From NCBI GenBank assembly GCA_900660155.1, contig CABFPE010000167.1, positions 112,505 through 176,504 of the forward strand: DNA of 64,000 bases. The letters are read 5' to 3'. The notes beneath the pieces were generated by a model that was given only the letters and a program-made list of their open reading frames with translations, did no database searches and had not been told where the DNA came from. Source of the stretch: Hofstenia miamia (Eukaryota; Xenacoelomorpha; Acoela; Hofsteniidae). Of the stretch, positions 1 to 10,269 are shown in pieces. Position 1 is the stretch's first letter; each line of letters starts with the position of its first letter. The position numbers and the translations under genes were made by a program.

Positions 1-69
1 GTCTTTGTTTCTTCATTCTTTTCCTCTTATCTTGACCAATCATGATAGTCTTGATAGATTATGTCACAC
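1..69 (-). repeat. Inverted terminal segment of a family A LTR
   Basis: The reverse complement of the first 69 bases reads TGTGACATAATCTATC and onward, almost identical to the start of the LTR at 6844-6912. Here it lies head to head with the plus-strand LTR sequence that begins about base 70. This means an LTR end was inverted, or two LTRs in opposite orientation were joined. The left side lies outside the window. Confidence 0.85.
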
Positions 70-1003
70 TAGGGTAATTGTATGGTGGTTCCCACATCCG
101 GTTAAAGGTATGCTGGAGCAGCCTCCTAATAGCTATTCCACAGCAGGGAGGGCGACAGCTGTAGTTACCTGGTGTGCTCTTAGGTTACAGATAGGTATAG
201 GAGTTTTTTACCATTATAGCTTTCCTAATCATCATTGCTTGTCTGATATTGTTATTGCAGCCTGTAGGTTTTACATGTCAATTATTTTGTCAATGAACTC
301 AAGTTATTTATTACATTCATTACGCTCCATGACGATTGATGATTCAACAGTGTTTACATTTAGATGGTTATTACAATTATATTTCTATCCTCTATTATAC
401 ATAGTTTATTTAATAGTCATTACATGTTGCTCAATGTTTTTCACAGTAGACCTCCGGCTGACTTTTAGTTACCACTTTCCGCTGACAGTATTGATTGTTT
501 ACATGTATCAAGGGCTATTATACATTTCGATATATGTAGGGTTATTACATGTAAGGCCTCATAATAAGCTATTCCAGCAGCAAGGTTGCACCACTTCGTT
601 TATTGCATCAGTTTGTAATAACAAAAGCAATCAATGCACCAAATTCTTAAGTAGTCGCAAATCCCATTACACTGAGTTCACTATTCATGTAACCATTCCC
701 TTGTTGTTCTCTATCTCACAGCAGCAGTTCCATTGGTAAGATGCAGCTGGCGGATGTGCTCCTGGATGCACACGTCTACTTTTAAGTGTTGATCCTGTCT
801 TCCAGAATCTCTGTTTTACCTAAATAAGCTGGAGTGAATTAAGTAGCTAAAAGGCTCTTGTATGTTAAATTAGTTTAATAAACTGCACACTTATTATAAA
901 AGAGAGAAATCGGAAAAGTGTCAATTCTGCTTAATAGTTAATCTAAGAAAAGTAACAGTTTTCTCTAAGTAACATACTCACAGTAGATTGGCATGATTCT
1001 ACA
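70..1003 (+). mobile_element. Family A Gypsy LTR, partial copy 1
   Basis: From about base 70 this matches 7275-8150 and 13765-14624 over its whole length, ending in the same TGATTCTACA terminus. It lacks the first 400 or so bases of the LTR in direct orientation; a short inverted piece of the LTR start is attached instead. An AATAAA at 877-882 could be the polyadenylation signal. The LTR abuts Polinton-type capsid coding sequence at 1004, so it inserted into that older element. It is a fossil without an attached internal region in the window. Confidence 0.85.
165..739 (+). other. Open frame inside family A LTR (copy 1)
   Basis: An open frame runs through the LTR and ends at 739. The part with counterparts in the other LTR copies starts near 165 (CALRLQIGIGVF). 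It is rich in Leu, Ile, Phe and Tyr, with two or three stretches long enough for membrane segments (around LLYIVYLIVITCCSMFF and LIVYMYQGLLYISIYVGLL), followed by a polar, Cys- and Asn-containing tail (NNKSNQCT) and a final HW. Equivalent frames are at 7290-7886 and 13876-14313. No family is recognised. The strand is T-rich, which alone makes translations look hydrophobic, so membrane character is only suggestive. Confidence 0.4.
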
Positions 1004-1240
1004 CCCCTATTGCTAACACATAAAGAAAAAATGAATACCATCCCCATCATACACCATGAAAAACAAAATCTCATGTATAAACCCATTTCAAAATCGTATA
1101 TCAATAGGATAACAATGAAATTTTGTACCAAGCAAGGCTATCTGGTGAGATTCAGTGGTACAGGATTGAAATTTTGTACCAAGCAAGGCTATCTGGTGAG
1201 ATTCAGTGGTACAGGACAATTGTATATCACACTTGATATT
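1004..1240 (+). pseudogene. Polinton-type minor capsid gene, C-terminal remnant (copy 1)
   Basis: The translation (IPIIHHEKQNLMYKPISKSY, ending in LYITLDI) matches the tail of the second copy at 2095-2264 (MPIIHHEKRNPMYNPVSRSY, VYITLDI). A 51-bp unit is tandemly duplicated in frame at 1116-1166 and 1167-1217. The upstream part of this copy is replaced by the family A LTR. Known Polinton minor capsid/penton-like proteins end in a comparable pattern (Y.PV....F..I.I...G..I.F..G...V.L). This is a fossil fragment; the rest of the element is not visible. Confidence 0.6.
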
Positions 1241-1536
1241 TGAACAAAAATGGAAAATTGGAAATAAAGCTTTTGCATTGATGTAATTTGTGATTTGTGA
1301 ATAGTGCATAATAAATTGATTTTTTTATTTCACTAGCAAAACATTAATTTGTTCAACTTCAAACGCCTCATTATAAAATACATTTGTGTTTTATCAACTT
1401 GACAGTGATTTCTTGTGTGAAGTAATAAAAACATTGTTAATTTTTAAACATAATTGCTTTTACTTAATAAATATGCATGCTTTAAACTAGAGAGTTCACT
1501 TGATTGATGGGAAATGTATAGATTGACACACAAGTA

Positions 1537-2264
1537 ATGGTTCTTGTAACACTAGTATCTGACAGATGTGGAGAAGATGGAGTCTGTCGCCCTGCAGGGT
1601 TGGGCAAATTTACTACATATTTGAATGAACCAATTAATAATGCACGTGACATAGCAGTTATTGATATTGGGTACCCGTCAAAATTTCTTAATCTTAAGAC
1701 ACAGTGGTGGGTTTTGAAAAAAAAAGATGGAACCAAAATTCATTTGCAGTTTTATTCCAAACACATACATAGCTTCGAGGATCTGTATAAAGATATAAAC
1801 TCCATTCTTAAACCCAAGGGTGTTTCAATACACTTTAAATTGGTTGGTAGACGCTTACAAGCAACAAACAAGTCGGAATACGAGGTGGATTTAGACCAGG
1901 CTGGCGAAATGCTAGGATTTTATGGAAAAATTTATCCAAATACAACAACTGATGCCAGCTATGAACATGATATATATGGCAGGAATCACTTTTTAATGGT
2001 AGAAACTGATATAGTTGAACCTCAATTTGTTGGTAGCACTTGATTACCACTACTGGATAAATCCCCATTGCTGTTAACATAAATTGCCAAACCGAGTACC
2101 ATGCCCATAATACATCATGAAAAGCGAAATCCAATGTATAACCCGGTGTCAAGATCGTACATTGATAGAATAAATGTAAAGTTTTGTAGCAAACAAGGTA
2201 AGATAATAGAATTCATGGGGACTGGAAGAGTGTATATAACGTTGGATATTCACACAGAATGATG
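1537..2264 (+). pseudogene. Polinton (Maverick)-type minor capsid protein gene (copy 2)
   Basis: A 168-residue frame at 1537-2043 has the layout of the minor capsid (penton-like, jelly-roll) proteins of Polintons and adintoviruses: an N-terminal FTTYLNEPINN segment, IGYPSKFLNL, a hydrophobic-polar middle with SFEDLYKDINSIL, the EVDLDQAGEMLGF motif, and HFLMVETDIVEPQFVGS. Sequence to 2264 on the same strand resembles the tail of copy 1. The assignment rests on remembered family motifs (MLGF, DIVEPQ.VG), not on a search. No Polinton polymerase, integrase, ATPase or protease is visible in the window. The copy looks lightly broken (one or two breaks). AATAAA-like signals follow both copies (near 1308 and 2312), consistent with tandem paralogues. 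Confidence 0.62.
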
Positions 2265-4560
2265 GAAAATCAAAAAAATATTTCATTTAATGTTTGTAGT
2301 GTTTTTAATTAAATAAATCTATCGACATTAGTTTTCCAGGTTGTAAAATGTAATGCAATATTCAGTTTTTACAGAGATTGAGTTATGGATGGTTGAATTT
2401 CTCCCAGCGTGAGTAAAATATTTTTACATTTAAGTAATATGATTATGCGAAAATTGATTTCTTGTACATGTTTAACATGAATAAAAAATTTTTGTTAGGG
2501 AAAACACAACATCTCTTATTGGTATAATGTGTAAATAAAATAAAATAGAAAAGAAAAATAATTTACCAAAAAGAAGCTCTGTTTCCATCACATTTTCAAA
2601 TAATGAAATTTTGTTTGATATATTTTACAAGTAGGTGATTTTGCTCAAACGTCATAGAACTAATCTCAAAATAGAAAATTAAGTTTATAAAATAAAATTG
2701 TTTGCTTAAAAAAATAAAATTTACTAAAAATATTATAACAAATTAATTGAAAAGAAAAATTATTTTTAAAAGTTGACGTGTTGTTTTCAAAAAGTTTATA
2801 TCTCCGCCATTCTCTTTGTTACAATTTCACATCATACAGTTGGATAAATGACTAGATGTTGAACTCGGTTTTAACATTGAATTAAACCTGCTTAACCATT
2901 TTCCAAAAAGAACTTGGTATGTAATTTTTAATTGTTTATTCAGTTAAAACTCTGATAAAATATTTTCACTTCCCAGCATACCCATTTTTTTGGAATAAAC
3001 AAATTTTATGCAATAATATATATTCATTGATGTATTTATCTCTTTACATCGTGCATGTAAATTATATATGTGCTTTTTGATTAAAACTAAATTATGAATT
3101 ATTAAAAGTCAAAATGTTTTAATCACTTTTGCAATTGATTGAATTGACTACGAGAATTGTTTAGACACAATATTTTTTTTAACTAACAATGCGAATTACG
3201 AACTTTTATGCTTTTGTTTCCCTGCTACAATTGACTTACTAGAATTATTTTGACAATAATTTTTTTAACTAATGTTGCAAATTACAAATTACGAACTCAA
3301 ATTGATTGTAGATGTTTTGCTATTGAGTTTAATGTGTATCTCACTACATGCATTTCAAGTTTATACGTTTAGAACAAGAGTGGTGCATATCATGGAATTG
3401 TGAGAATTTGGTGATACAAAACAATGGAAAACTTGATAAAAGCAGTAAAATTCGGAAAATCCATGTACCGTGTATGCAGCCATATAACATTATAAAAAGC
3501 AAGTAAGAGTGAAAAAACATGGAAAAGTCAATAAAAGATGAATCAGTCACCAAATGCATACAACCTGAATAAAACATGGAAGGTCGAGAAAAGAGTTGTA
3601 AAGAAGGGATAACCGTGTAAAAACTAATATATTAATATTGTATATTTGTGTATGTGTATAATTTAATATTAATAACATTGCATGTAAAAATTTTAGGATG
3701 CGAATTTCCGGTTCTATACACAATGCATGCTTTACTCTTTCCAAAAATGTAGGTTGGTTTTATTATGTATTATGCCTTTAAGTATAGCAAATACTCTCCC
3801 TGTTTTTTGAAAAATTAATTAAACATTTTTAACATTTAAACTAGACAATGCATTTTTTACTAATATCTAAAAATTTTAAACGTTTTATTGTTATCAAATC
3901 TCTTTTTGTTTGATTTCCACATTTAGTATTTTCCATATGAACTATCGAAATATGGGTTAAAAAAAAGTTTGCTTAGAAACAAAAATGTTGTTTACATAAA
4001 TGAAATAGTGTGTTTTGAAAACAAAGTGAAGACTATGTGAAGAAATTCACGAAAAATGAGATAAGCATTGTATTTGTAAGCTTTTTGAAATTATGGGAAA
4101 AATATTCATTATTTGAAAAAACGTGATATGATAAATGTGTTAATGAGGAATTTTGACAAAAGTGAAATGTGGTTCTTTTTGAAGGTTCCCAAAAAACGAG
4201 ATAAGCAATGTATGTGTAAGCCTTTCGAAATTATGGAAAATATGATACATGTGGCTTGTCATTGCGTTGTATAGTTCTTACATGTAATGGAAAATTAGTC
4301 TAATATGATATGTGTATCCAACAGTGTTGTAAAAATTAGCCAACAATAGAAAATCACAAATGTGATATAATGTATGCAAGCAAGTGTAATGTGTTATAAC
4401 AAGGTATATTAACGAGATGTAATGTATGCAAACAATTGTAACATGTATATTAACAAAATGAAATTATACCAAAATGTATGTAAACTAAATTGACTCAGCA
4501 TGTAAATGAATCACCATGAAAATCAATTAAAAAAGTATCGCAAATCAATTAGCAGTTATC
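2265..4560. other. AT-rich non-coding stretch with short repeats
   Basis: No supported gene. Near-duplicate blocks of about 56 bases lie at 4041-4096 and 4183-4238 (sharing GAGATAAGCA and TTATGG). Loosely repeated GGAAAA...AAAAG blocks lie at 3425-3600. Bases 3843-3890 resemble 12490-12545 inside a family A LTR (TAAAAATTTTAAAC), so part of this stretch may be old LTR-derived sequence. Confidence 0.5.
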
Positions 4561-4736
4561 AAAAAATACATTAGGGAGCTGTCAAGTAGAGATGAGTCAC
4601 TAATTAAAATCATCTTTGTCAATATTCACCATCTGTGACGTCATGAGCTCTCGGCCAATCAGAATCGTTTTTGTGTGTTCTCCTATGCCTTTATAATATT
4701 ACTAAGAGTCAATACAGAATGTTGTTAAACAGGATA

Positions 4737-4920
4737 AAAATGAATAGCAGAGATGACTTAAGAAACTACATGTCTCAAGTAGAAAGACTATTGAAACTGA
4801 GCTCAAGAGAACAGAGATATTCAAAATACGATTTATTTGCACACATTTGTAAAGGTCTACCAGAGGCAATACGAACACAATTTCAAATCAAGTGTGATGC
4901 AGATGATTTTAAAAACCAAA
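4737..4920 (+). pseudogene. Gypsy family A gag remnant
   Basis: The translation NYMSQVERLLKLSSREQR followed by KYDLFAHICKGLPEAIRTQF has the look of a Gypsy Gag capsid helix region, in which short helices precede a 'hiC.GLp..ir..' motif. A related stretch occurs at 21390-21510 (YISHVHQLF, TKFDLLLHSCRVYL). Upstream at 4620-4670 is a CCAAT-containing sequence, but no LTR boundary can be drawn. It is a fossil fragment, assigned by position and by resemblance to the other copy. Confidence 0.5.
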
Positions 4921-5199
4921 GTTGTATTTTTAGGAAGACAAATACAGCAACGTAAAATCAAAATGAAAAATAATGCAAGGGAAATGATTTTAAACATCAA
5001 AAGTCCAAAAACGAAAAAAGATGTGCAAAGAATAATAGGTTTCATCAGTTACTATGGATCATTTATACCAAACATAGCCTAAAAGACAAATAAAATAACA
5101 GCACTACTGAAAAAGTCGAAACCATTTGAGTGGACATGGAAAGAAGAAGAACAATTAGAGAACATAAAAATGAACTTGATAAAATGCCTTCATTAAATA

Positions 5200-5671
5200 C
5201 ACCAGATTACCAAGAGGAATTCCTCTTGGATTGTGACGTGAGTAATGTAGTGATAGGGGCATGCTTAGGGCAAATGAAAATGGTAGAGAACTCCTAATAC
5301 AATTCTTTAGTAGGCGATTGAAAACTAGCAAAGAGAATTATGGTTCAACAAAGTTAGAGATGCTAGCATTGGTGGAGAGTATAAAGAAATTTAGATACTT
5401 TCTGATTGGGCAGAGATTCAAAGTACGAACTGACAACAGTGGCCAAGCATGGTTGAAAAAATTTTCAGGCAACAAATCGTCAATAGTGTCATGCTGGATA
5501 GAATATCTAAACAAGTTTAGATTTACAATAGAACATAGAAAGGGTACACTACACAAAAACGCTGATTTCTGGACTGCATTACCAGACTATCAGAGAGATG
5601 TGGAAAAACAAGGAGGAGAAAAGAAAAAATTCGATTTTTTACCACATAATGAATACAAGGAAATGCTGTAA
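5200..5671 (+). pseudogene. Gypsy family A RNase H domain remnant
   Basis: Typical Gypsy RNase H features are visible: an LLDCDVSN segment near 5223 (Asp-bearing first strand), FFSRRLKTSKENYGSTKLEML (the 'S..L...E.nY...e.E.lA' motif), a following YFLIGQRFKVRTDNS strand-helix, and IEHRKGTLHKNAD at the end ('G..N.vAD' equivalent). In Gypsy elements this domain follows RT and removes the RNA strand during reverse transcription. The closing motif recurs at 18150 (NTDFWTALPEYHRD against NADFWTALPDYQRD), showing both belong to one family. It is a fossil piece. Confidence 0.8.
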
Positions 5672-5758
5672 ATTAATGCAGATAAGAAAGGCCAAGTGAT
5701 AATGCCCATTGTAATTAAGTAGGAAATAGAAGAAAGTGAAATTGTTGAAAAACAAAAA

Positions 5759-6838
5759 ATGGACATGATAATGATAGAAATAAGAGAGAAATTGAAGAAT
5801 GAAAATAAACAACTGAGTAAAGAAGCAAGTAGTTATTACCAAAGATATACATGGAAAGTAAAGGGAAACAGGTTAATATACATACAAGGGAAGACACTTA
5901 GAATAGCAATCCTGGAGTACTACAAAAGAGAATTGGTAAAGAAAATTCATTGGAATAATTCAGATGGAACAAACCTTTAATGCAAGGTTTATAACAATAG
6001 GAATCTGAAAAGTTGTAGAAGATGTGATAAATAAATGTACCACATGTTTGTTGAACAATAAAAGTCACTTTCCACAACAAACTGCGCCATTGAAGAAAAT
6101 TATTGCAACAGCACCAAACCAAATCATACATGTTGATTTAGAGAAATTGTCACAAGACAATGAAGGATACCAATATATTTTGGTAATAGTAGATAATTTC
6201 GCAAAGTATGTGAGAATGATTCCATTGGATTCCACAACAGTGAAAATAGTAGCAGAGAAAATAATGAAAGAGTGGATATTAAAGTTCGGACCAATGGAGG
6301 TAATAATATCTGATAGAGGAGTACAGTTTGAAAGTAAATTATTTGAAGAGATGGCGAAATTAATGGAAATAATGAGAGAAAAAACAACAGCATATCACCT
6401 ACAAGCAAATGGGGCAGTGGAAAGACTGAATAGAATGATAATTAAATTAATAAGAGTGCTAACATTGAGAGTTGGTGGAAAAAACTGGAGAGAAGTAATA
6501 GAGATGGTAGAGTATTTCTATAATACTTCGGTACACTCTACTACAGGAATGACACCATTTAAAGCAATGTATGGTAGGGAAGTGGCAATGCCTATCTCAA
6601 TGCAATATAATAAGTATGCAGAAAAAATGGATAATGAATATATTAGAAAGATTAAAAATCAGTTAACAGGAATCCACAAAGTGATGTGTCACAACACTAA
6701 AAAATCCGCAATAAGACAGCAAAGAAATTTTAAAAAGAAGATCTACGGAAAACAACACAGGAAGGGTGATAAGGTTTACGCATACACATTATTGAGGACA
6801 CACAACGTAAACCAGGTCAGAAAATTAAAAACACAGTG
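5759..6838 (+). pseudogene. Gypsy family A integrase
   Basis: The frame at 6024-6838 contains the end of the HHCC zinc domain (CTTCLLNNK) and the catalytic core: HVDLEKL (first Asp), VIVDNFAKYVRMIPL, ISDRGVQFESKLFEEM (second Asp) and YHLQANGAVERLNRMI (Glu). VEYFYNTSVHSTTGMTPFKAMYG follows, as expected after the core. The upstream stretch 5759-5980 supplies N-terminal integrase-type sequence. The C-terminal part is separated from a matching domain at 8151 by an inserted family A LTR. The core is well preserved compared with the rest of this fossil. Confidence 0.9.
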
Positions 6839-7166
6839 AACAGTGTGACATAATCTATCAAGACTATCATGATTGGTCAGGATGAGAGGAAAAGAATGAA
6901 GAAACAAAGACTAAAATTATTATTGATTATAATGATTAATTGTAAATCATGATAGGATTGATTATTCAGTTTGTAAAATGTTTTGTGCAGTTAATACTTA
7001 AAATTATACTCGACGGTATTTGACAAAACAAAAGATGGTCAAACAGCATAGTCAAATTAAAGCTGACGTTGCGTAAAATTAACAGAAATATTAAAGCGAG
7101 GGAAAACTGTCAACAAGAAAGAATAGCAGGTACTTGTTGAGTGTTTAATTGTTTATCAAAAAGTGC

Positions 7167-7177
7167 TATAAATATAA
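7167..7177 (+). promoter_or_regulatory. TATA box in family A LTR copy 2
   Basis: TATAAATATAA lies about 120 bases upstream of the LTR open frame. A TATA box (TATAAAAG, 13652-13659) is at the equivalent place in the 3' LTR. Transcription would then start near 7195-7205, which puts the open frame inside the transcribed LTR part. Confidence 0.55.
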
Positions 7178-7289
7178 TGCATTGGATGTAATAATTGATG
7201 AGCAAATCTACTTTGGATTAGTTTTCTATTGTCAGGTCATTTTGTATATTTAAATGGAAAGCTAAACGTATACAAGCTAGGGTAATTGT

Positions 7290-7886
7290 ATGGTGGTCTC
7301 CCACCTCCAGTTTACATTGTACTCTAAGGTTACGAATAGGTGTAGGAGTTTTTGCCGTTATAGCTTTCCTAATTGTCATTGCTTGTCAGATAGTGTTATC
7401 GAGACCTACGAGTCTTACATGTTAATTATCTTATTGCTAAACTTAAGTTATTTGTTACCACCTCTACGATGTTACACGATGATGGATGATTTAACAGTGG
7501 TCATACTGGAATATATATTACGATTGTATCTTTATAGATTATTACATATGGTTACTTTAATAGTTGTTACATGTTGCTCAATGTTCTGTAAGGGAGACCT
7601 TTGGCTGACTTATATTTCTTATTTCTTGCTGACGGCATTGATTGTTTACATGTACAAAGGGCTGTTATTTATTTATCTATATGTAGGGTTATTAAATGTA
7701 GGGCCTCATAATAAGCTATCACAGCAGAACGGTTGCAAAATTTCGTTTATTGCATTAGCTCGTAATAACAAAAACAATCAATGCACTAAATTGTTAGGTA
7801 GTTGCAATCACCATTACACTGAGTTCACTATGCACATCATCATTCCATTATTGTTCTCTTTACTACGTTGGCAGTCACATTGGTAA
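7290..7886 (+). other. Open frame inside family A LTR (copy 2)
   Basis: This 198-codon frame aligns with 165-739 from the YSFPNCHCLSD segment to the closing HW. Conserved blocks include LIVVTCCSMF, LTALIVYMYKGLLF, YVGLLNVGPHNKLSQQ and NNKNNQCTKLL. The two copies differ at many residues, and the length differences in the shared part look like whole codons. That argues that the frame was coding in the ancestral element. No signal peptide, zinc finger or known accessory-protein motif is recognised. Two or three hydrophobic segments suggest a membrane protein, with the caveat of T-rich composition. Confidence 0.45.
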
Positions 7887-8150
7887 GATGCAGCTGGCGA
7901 GTGTGTTCCTGAGAGTGCGCCGCTTCTATTTGAGCGTCGATCCTGTTCTCTAATCTCTCTGCTTGATCTAAATAAGTTTGGTTAACTAAGTAGCTACAAA
8001 GGCTCTGGTATATTAAATAAGTTAATTAACCACGCATTTACAGTAGAGGAGAGAAATTGGAAAATTGTCAACCTCGCGTTATGTTTAACCTAAGAAAAGT
8101 AACAGTTTTCTCTAAGTACGGCCATCACGGCGAGTTGGCATGATTCTACA

Positions 8151-8560
8151 GTGGTCAGGGCCATTTATCATTTCAAAAACATTACCTAATAATAATTATA
8201 AACTTAACAACAGTAGAATTTTACATTTTCAAAATTTAAAACAGGCAACAAAAAATATAGAACAAGCGAAATTAAATGAAAATGCACAATTTAAATTAGT
8301 TGAAAGTAATGAAGGTATATACAGTGAAATGGATTATCTCGATAGTGTAGCAGAAGAAGAATTCCAAGAAGAATACAATCCTCAACAGGGAGAGGATGAA
8401 GTCGAAAAGAGAGTTATGCCCCAGAGGGCAGTAAAAAATAAAAATAGATATGACCCCGAAATATGGGATTTAAATTTAGTAACTCCATTTAGATTAGACA
8501 ATAAAGAGATCCAGCAGTTGACACCACTGAAGAGCAGAAGAGTACGCAGGAGATCCCTGA
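8151..8560 (+). pseudogene. Integrase C-terminal-type segment of family A, downstream of the LTR
   Basis: WSGPFIISKTLPNNNYKL followed by ILHFQNLK is the usual end of a Gypsy integrase (small SH3-like domain, 'GPf.I...l..nnY.l.......H...LK'). It is followed by an acidic tail (EEEFQEEYNPQQGEDE) and PEIWDLNLVTPFRLDN. The same block occurs in family B at 30600-30720 on the minus strand (NNYKLDNKWITHFQNIK). Its place right after the inserted LTR shows that the LTR landed within the pol coding region. Confidence 0.8.
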
Positions 8561-8570
8561 AATCCAATCA

Positions 8571-9036
8571 TCAATTAAAGGGCATGAGGGGGGAACACAC
8601 TAGCAGTCACAGTGGAAAGACTAGGTCTCCACAATGCAATTGTCAGTTAAAGGGCATGAGGAGAAGAAGACGAGTGTGAAGGAAATCTCCGCACTCTGAT
8701 TGTCAGTTAAAGGGCATGAGGATGGATAATCTAACACCTACCAATAAACGAAGAAGAATAAGAAGGAAATCTCCTCAATCTGATTGTCAGTTAAAGCACA
8801 TGAGGATGGAGATGACACCACAAAGATCACCCTCAACCAAATGTCATTTAAAGGGCAGGCAGGTAATAGAGGGCCAACATCGTAATACCAAGCGTCAATT
8901 AAAGGGCATGAGGTTGGAACAAAGATTGAGCTCTTCAATGGAACACTCCCCCACATCCAGTGGAACTCAATGTCAATTAAAGGGCGGAGAGTACAAAGCT
9001 ACATAAATAGGTCCTCAGCTGCAAATAAAGGGGGCA
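8571..9036 (+). repeat. Eight dispersed TTAAAGGGCATGAGG units (CQLKGMR peptide repeat)
   Basis: A unit like TGTCAGTTAAAGGGCATGAG recurs about eight times, near 8571, 8641, 8701, 8786, 8844, 8895, 8969 and 9018, spaced 50-85 bases apart. The best-preserved units encode (C/H)QLKGMR within Arg-, Lys- and Ser-rich linkers (RRVRRRSLKS, GMRRRRRV). It sits between the integrase tail and the accessory frames. The repeat is seen directly; its function is unknown. A basic nucleic-acid-binding tail is one possibility. Confidence 0.75.
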
Positions 9037-9108
9037 GGTACCAAGATCTGTGGTCAATATGTTGACCCAGATATACAGGATATAAGCAAAGAATCAGAAA
9101 CGGACACA

Positions 9109-9456
9109 TTGGAGCAGCCATCAACTAGTTCATTTGCAACAGTGACACATAGTTCACAGCCTTTCTCATATAAGCAAACATCTACAACAATGAAATCATC
9201 TAGATCAGAAGAGTGGGAGAGCAGAATAACTAAAATTGGCAAAGATAAAATCCACCCATATTTCATAGCCAACAGGAAGATCCGATACAACTCACAGGAT
9301 AACTTATCTCTGGAGACAAAGAGATTCATACAACAAAATTCGTCAACAAAAGAAAAAGAATCATCGGCAATTCCCATAGTCATTGATAAACAGAATAGGC
9401 CAGTATGTAACATGATTGTATCATATGCAGAAAACATGAAAGAAAATTTCAATTAA
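9109..9456 (+). pseudogene. Family A post-pol accessory frame 1
   Basis: This 115-codon frame has no recognised domain. The N-terminal third is Ser/Thr-rich; then come KIGKDKIHPYFIANRKIRYN and IPIVIDKQNRPVCNMIVSY. Family B carries a counterpart at 29700-30020 (minus) with ETLHPYFITSQCSRYI and TVIDATKRPQINTIIFY in the same order. Two diverged elements therefore share this segment, so it was probably a real coding part of the lineage. It has no signal peptide or transmembrane segment, so it is unlike an envelope protein. Confidence 0.6.
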
Positions 9457-9554
9457 CCATATTTCAAAAGTATGGTGCACATAACATTAGAGGAAACATT
9501 CACACTGAAGGATGTACAAAAACTGATTAAAAACAAGAATAAACTCATTAAGAA

Positions 9555-10037
9555 ATGCAAACAAGTCAATTTGGACAGAAACCACTTGACGTGATATACT
9601 TTATTAAACAAACAGAGATGACCTCTAAAAATCTAGAAATACATATAGAAGAAACATTGAAAATCACTAAAGAATACAAAATGAAGGTAATAATTATTAT
9701 TGCGAGACCTCAAAGAAAGGAAGAAATGCAGGAGTTTTTGCAATCCTTAGAAGAAAAACTAGAAAATGTTTTCATCCTCGAAAATAGAAGCACAGTGGTA
9801 TCCGAGATGATTAACATAGATTTACAAATCAACACAATAGCGCCAGCAGAAAGAGTGATGGTCAAACCCAAGATAGCCATAGATATGTATTACCAAGTAA
9901 GAACAATGGAAATACTTGGAATGACAGAGCAACTAGAGGAAACAGGAAATCTGTTTGTAAAGTGTAGTATGAATCAGACGCCAGAGCATTTGAAAAACAT
10001 TGTGGATGTATGGAAAGAAATGAAAACTGAAAAGTAA
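9555..10037 (+). pseudogene. Family A post-pol accessory frame 2 (alpha/beta-like)
   Basis: This 160-codon frame reads as alternating strands and helices: LDVIYFIKQTEM, a helix LEIHIEETLKITKEY, a strongly hydrophobic strand MKVIIIIARPQ, then helix EEMQEFLQSLEEKL and strand NVFILEN. The pattern is reminiscent of SGNH-hydrolase or other flavodoxin-like folds, but no Gly-Asp-Ser block or catalytic His is seen. The assignment is only a hypothesis. The family B counterpart around 29500-29690 (minus) is more eroded, but keeps an N(V)LKLIKNRN block matching DVQKLIKNKN just upstream of this frame. Confidence 0.5.
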
Positions 10038-10269
10038 AACAAGAAAGCCTGTACACGAAGAATGGCCTATGATTGAGATAAGATCACCTATAAAAACGTA
10101 TCACAAAACAGTGGAGATGGCGCTACTAGAAATAAGAAGAGCATATGAAATGGATGCAAAACGCAATTTCAGAAACATGATTTTTGAAGAAGAAAATGCA
10201 CCGCACATATGAGCAAGAACATCAATATGGATACTAAGTATAGCCCTAACAAACAACGAAAAGTTAGTC

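Larger units (their letters stand above)
6844..8150 (+). mobile_element. Family A LTR (copy 2) inserted at the integrase C-terminus
   Basis: This 1.3-kb unit starts TGTGACATAATC and ends TGATTCTACA, matching the 3' LTR at 12060-14624 and the partial copy at 70-1003. The six bases ACAGTG occur just before it (6833-6838) and overlap its right end (8148-8153), possibly a target duplication, although the exact edge is ambiguous. Sequence on both sides belongs to the integrase gene, so this looks like a solo LTR inserted into an older relative. It carries a TATA box at 7167-7177 and the LTR open frame at 7290-7886. Confidence 0.85.
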
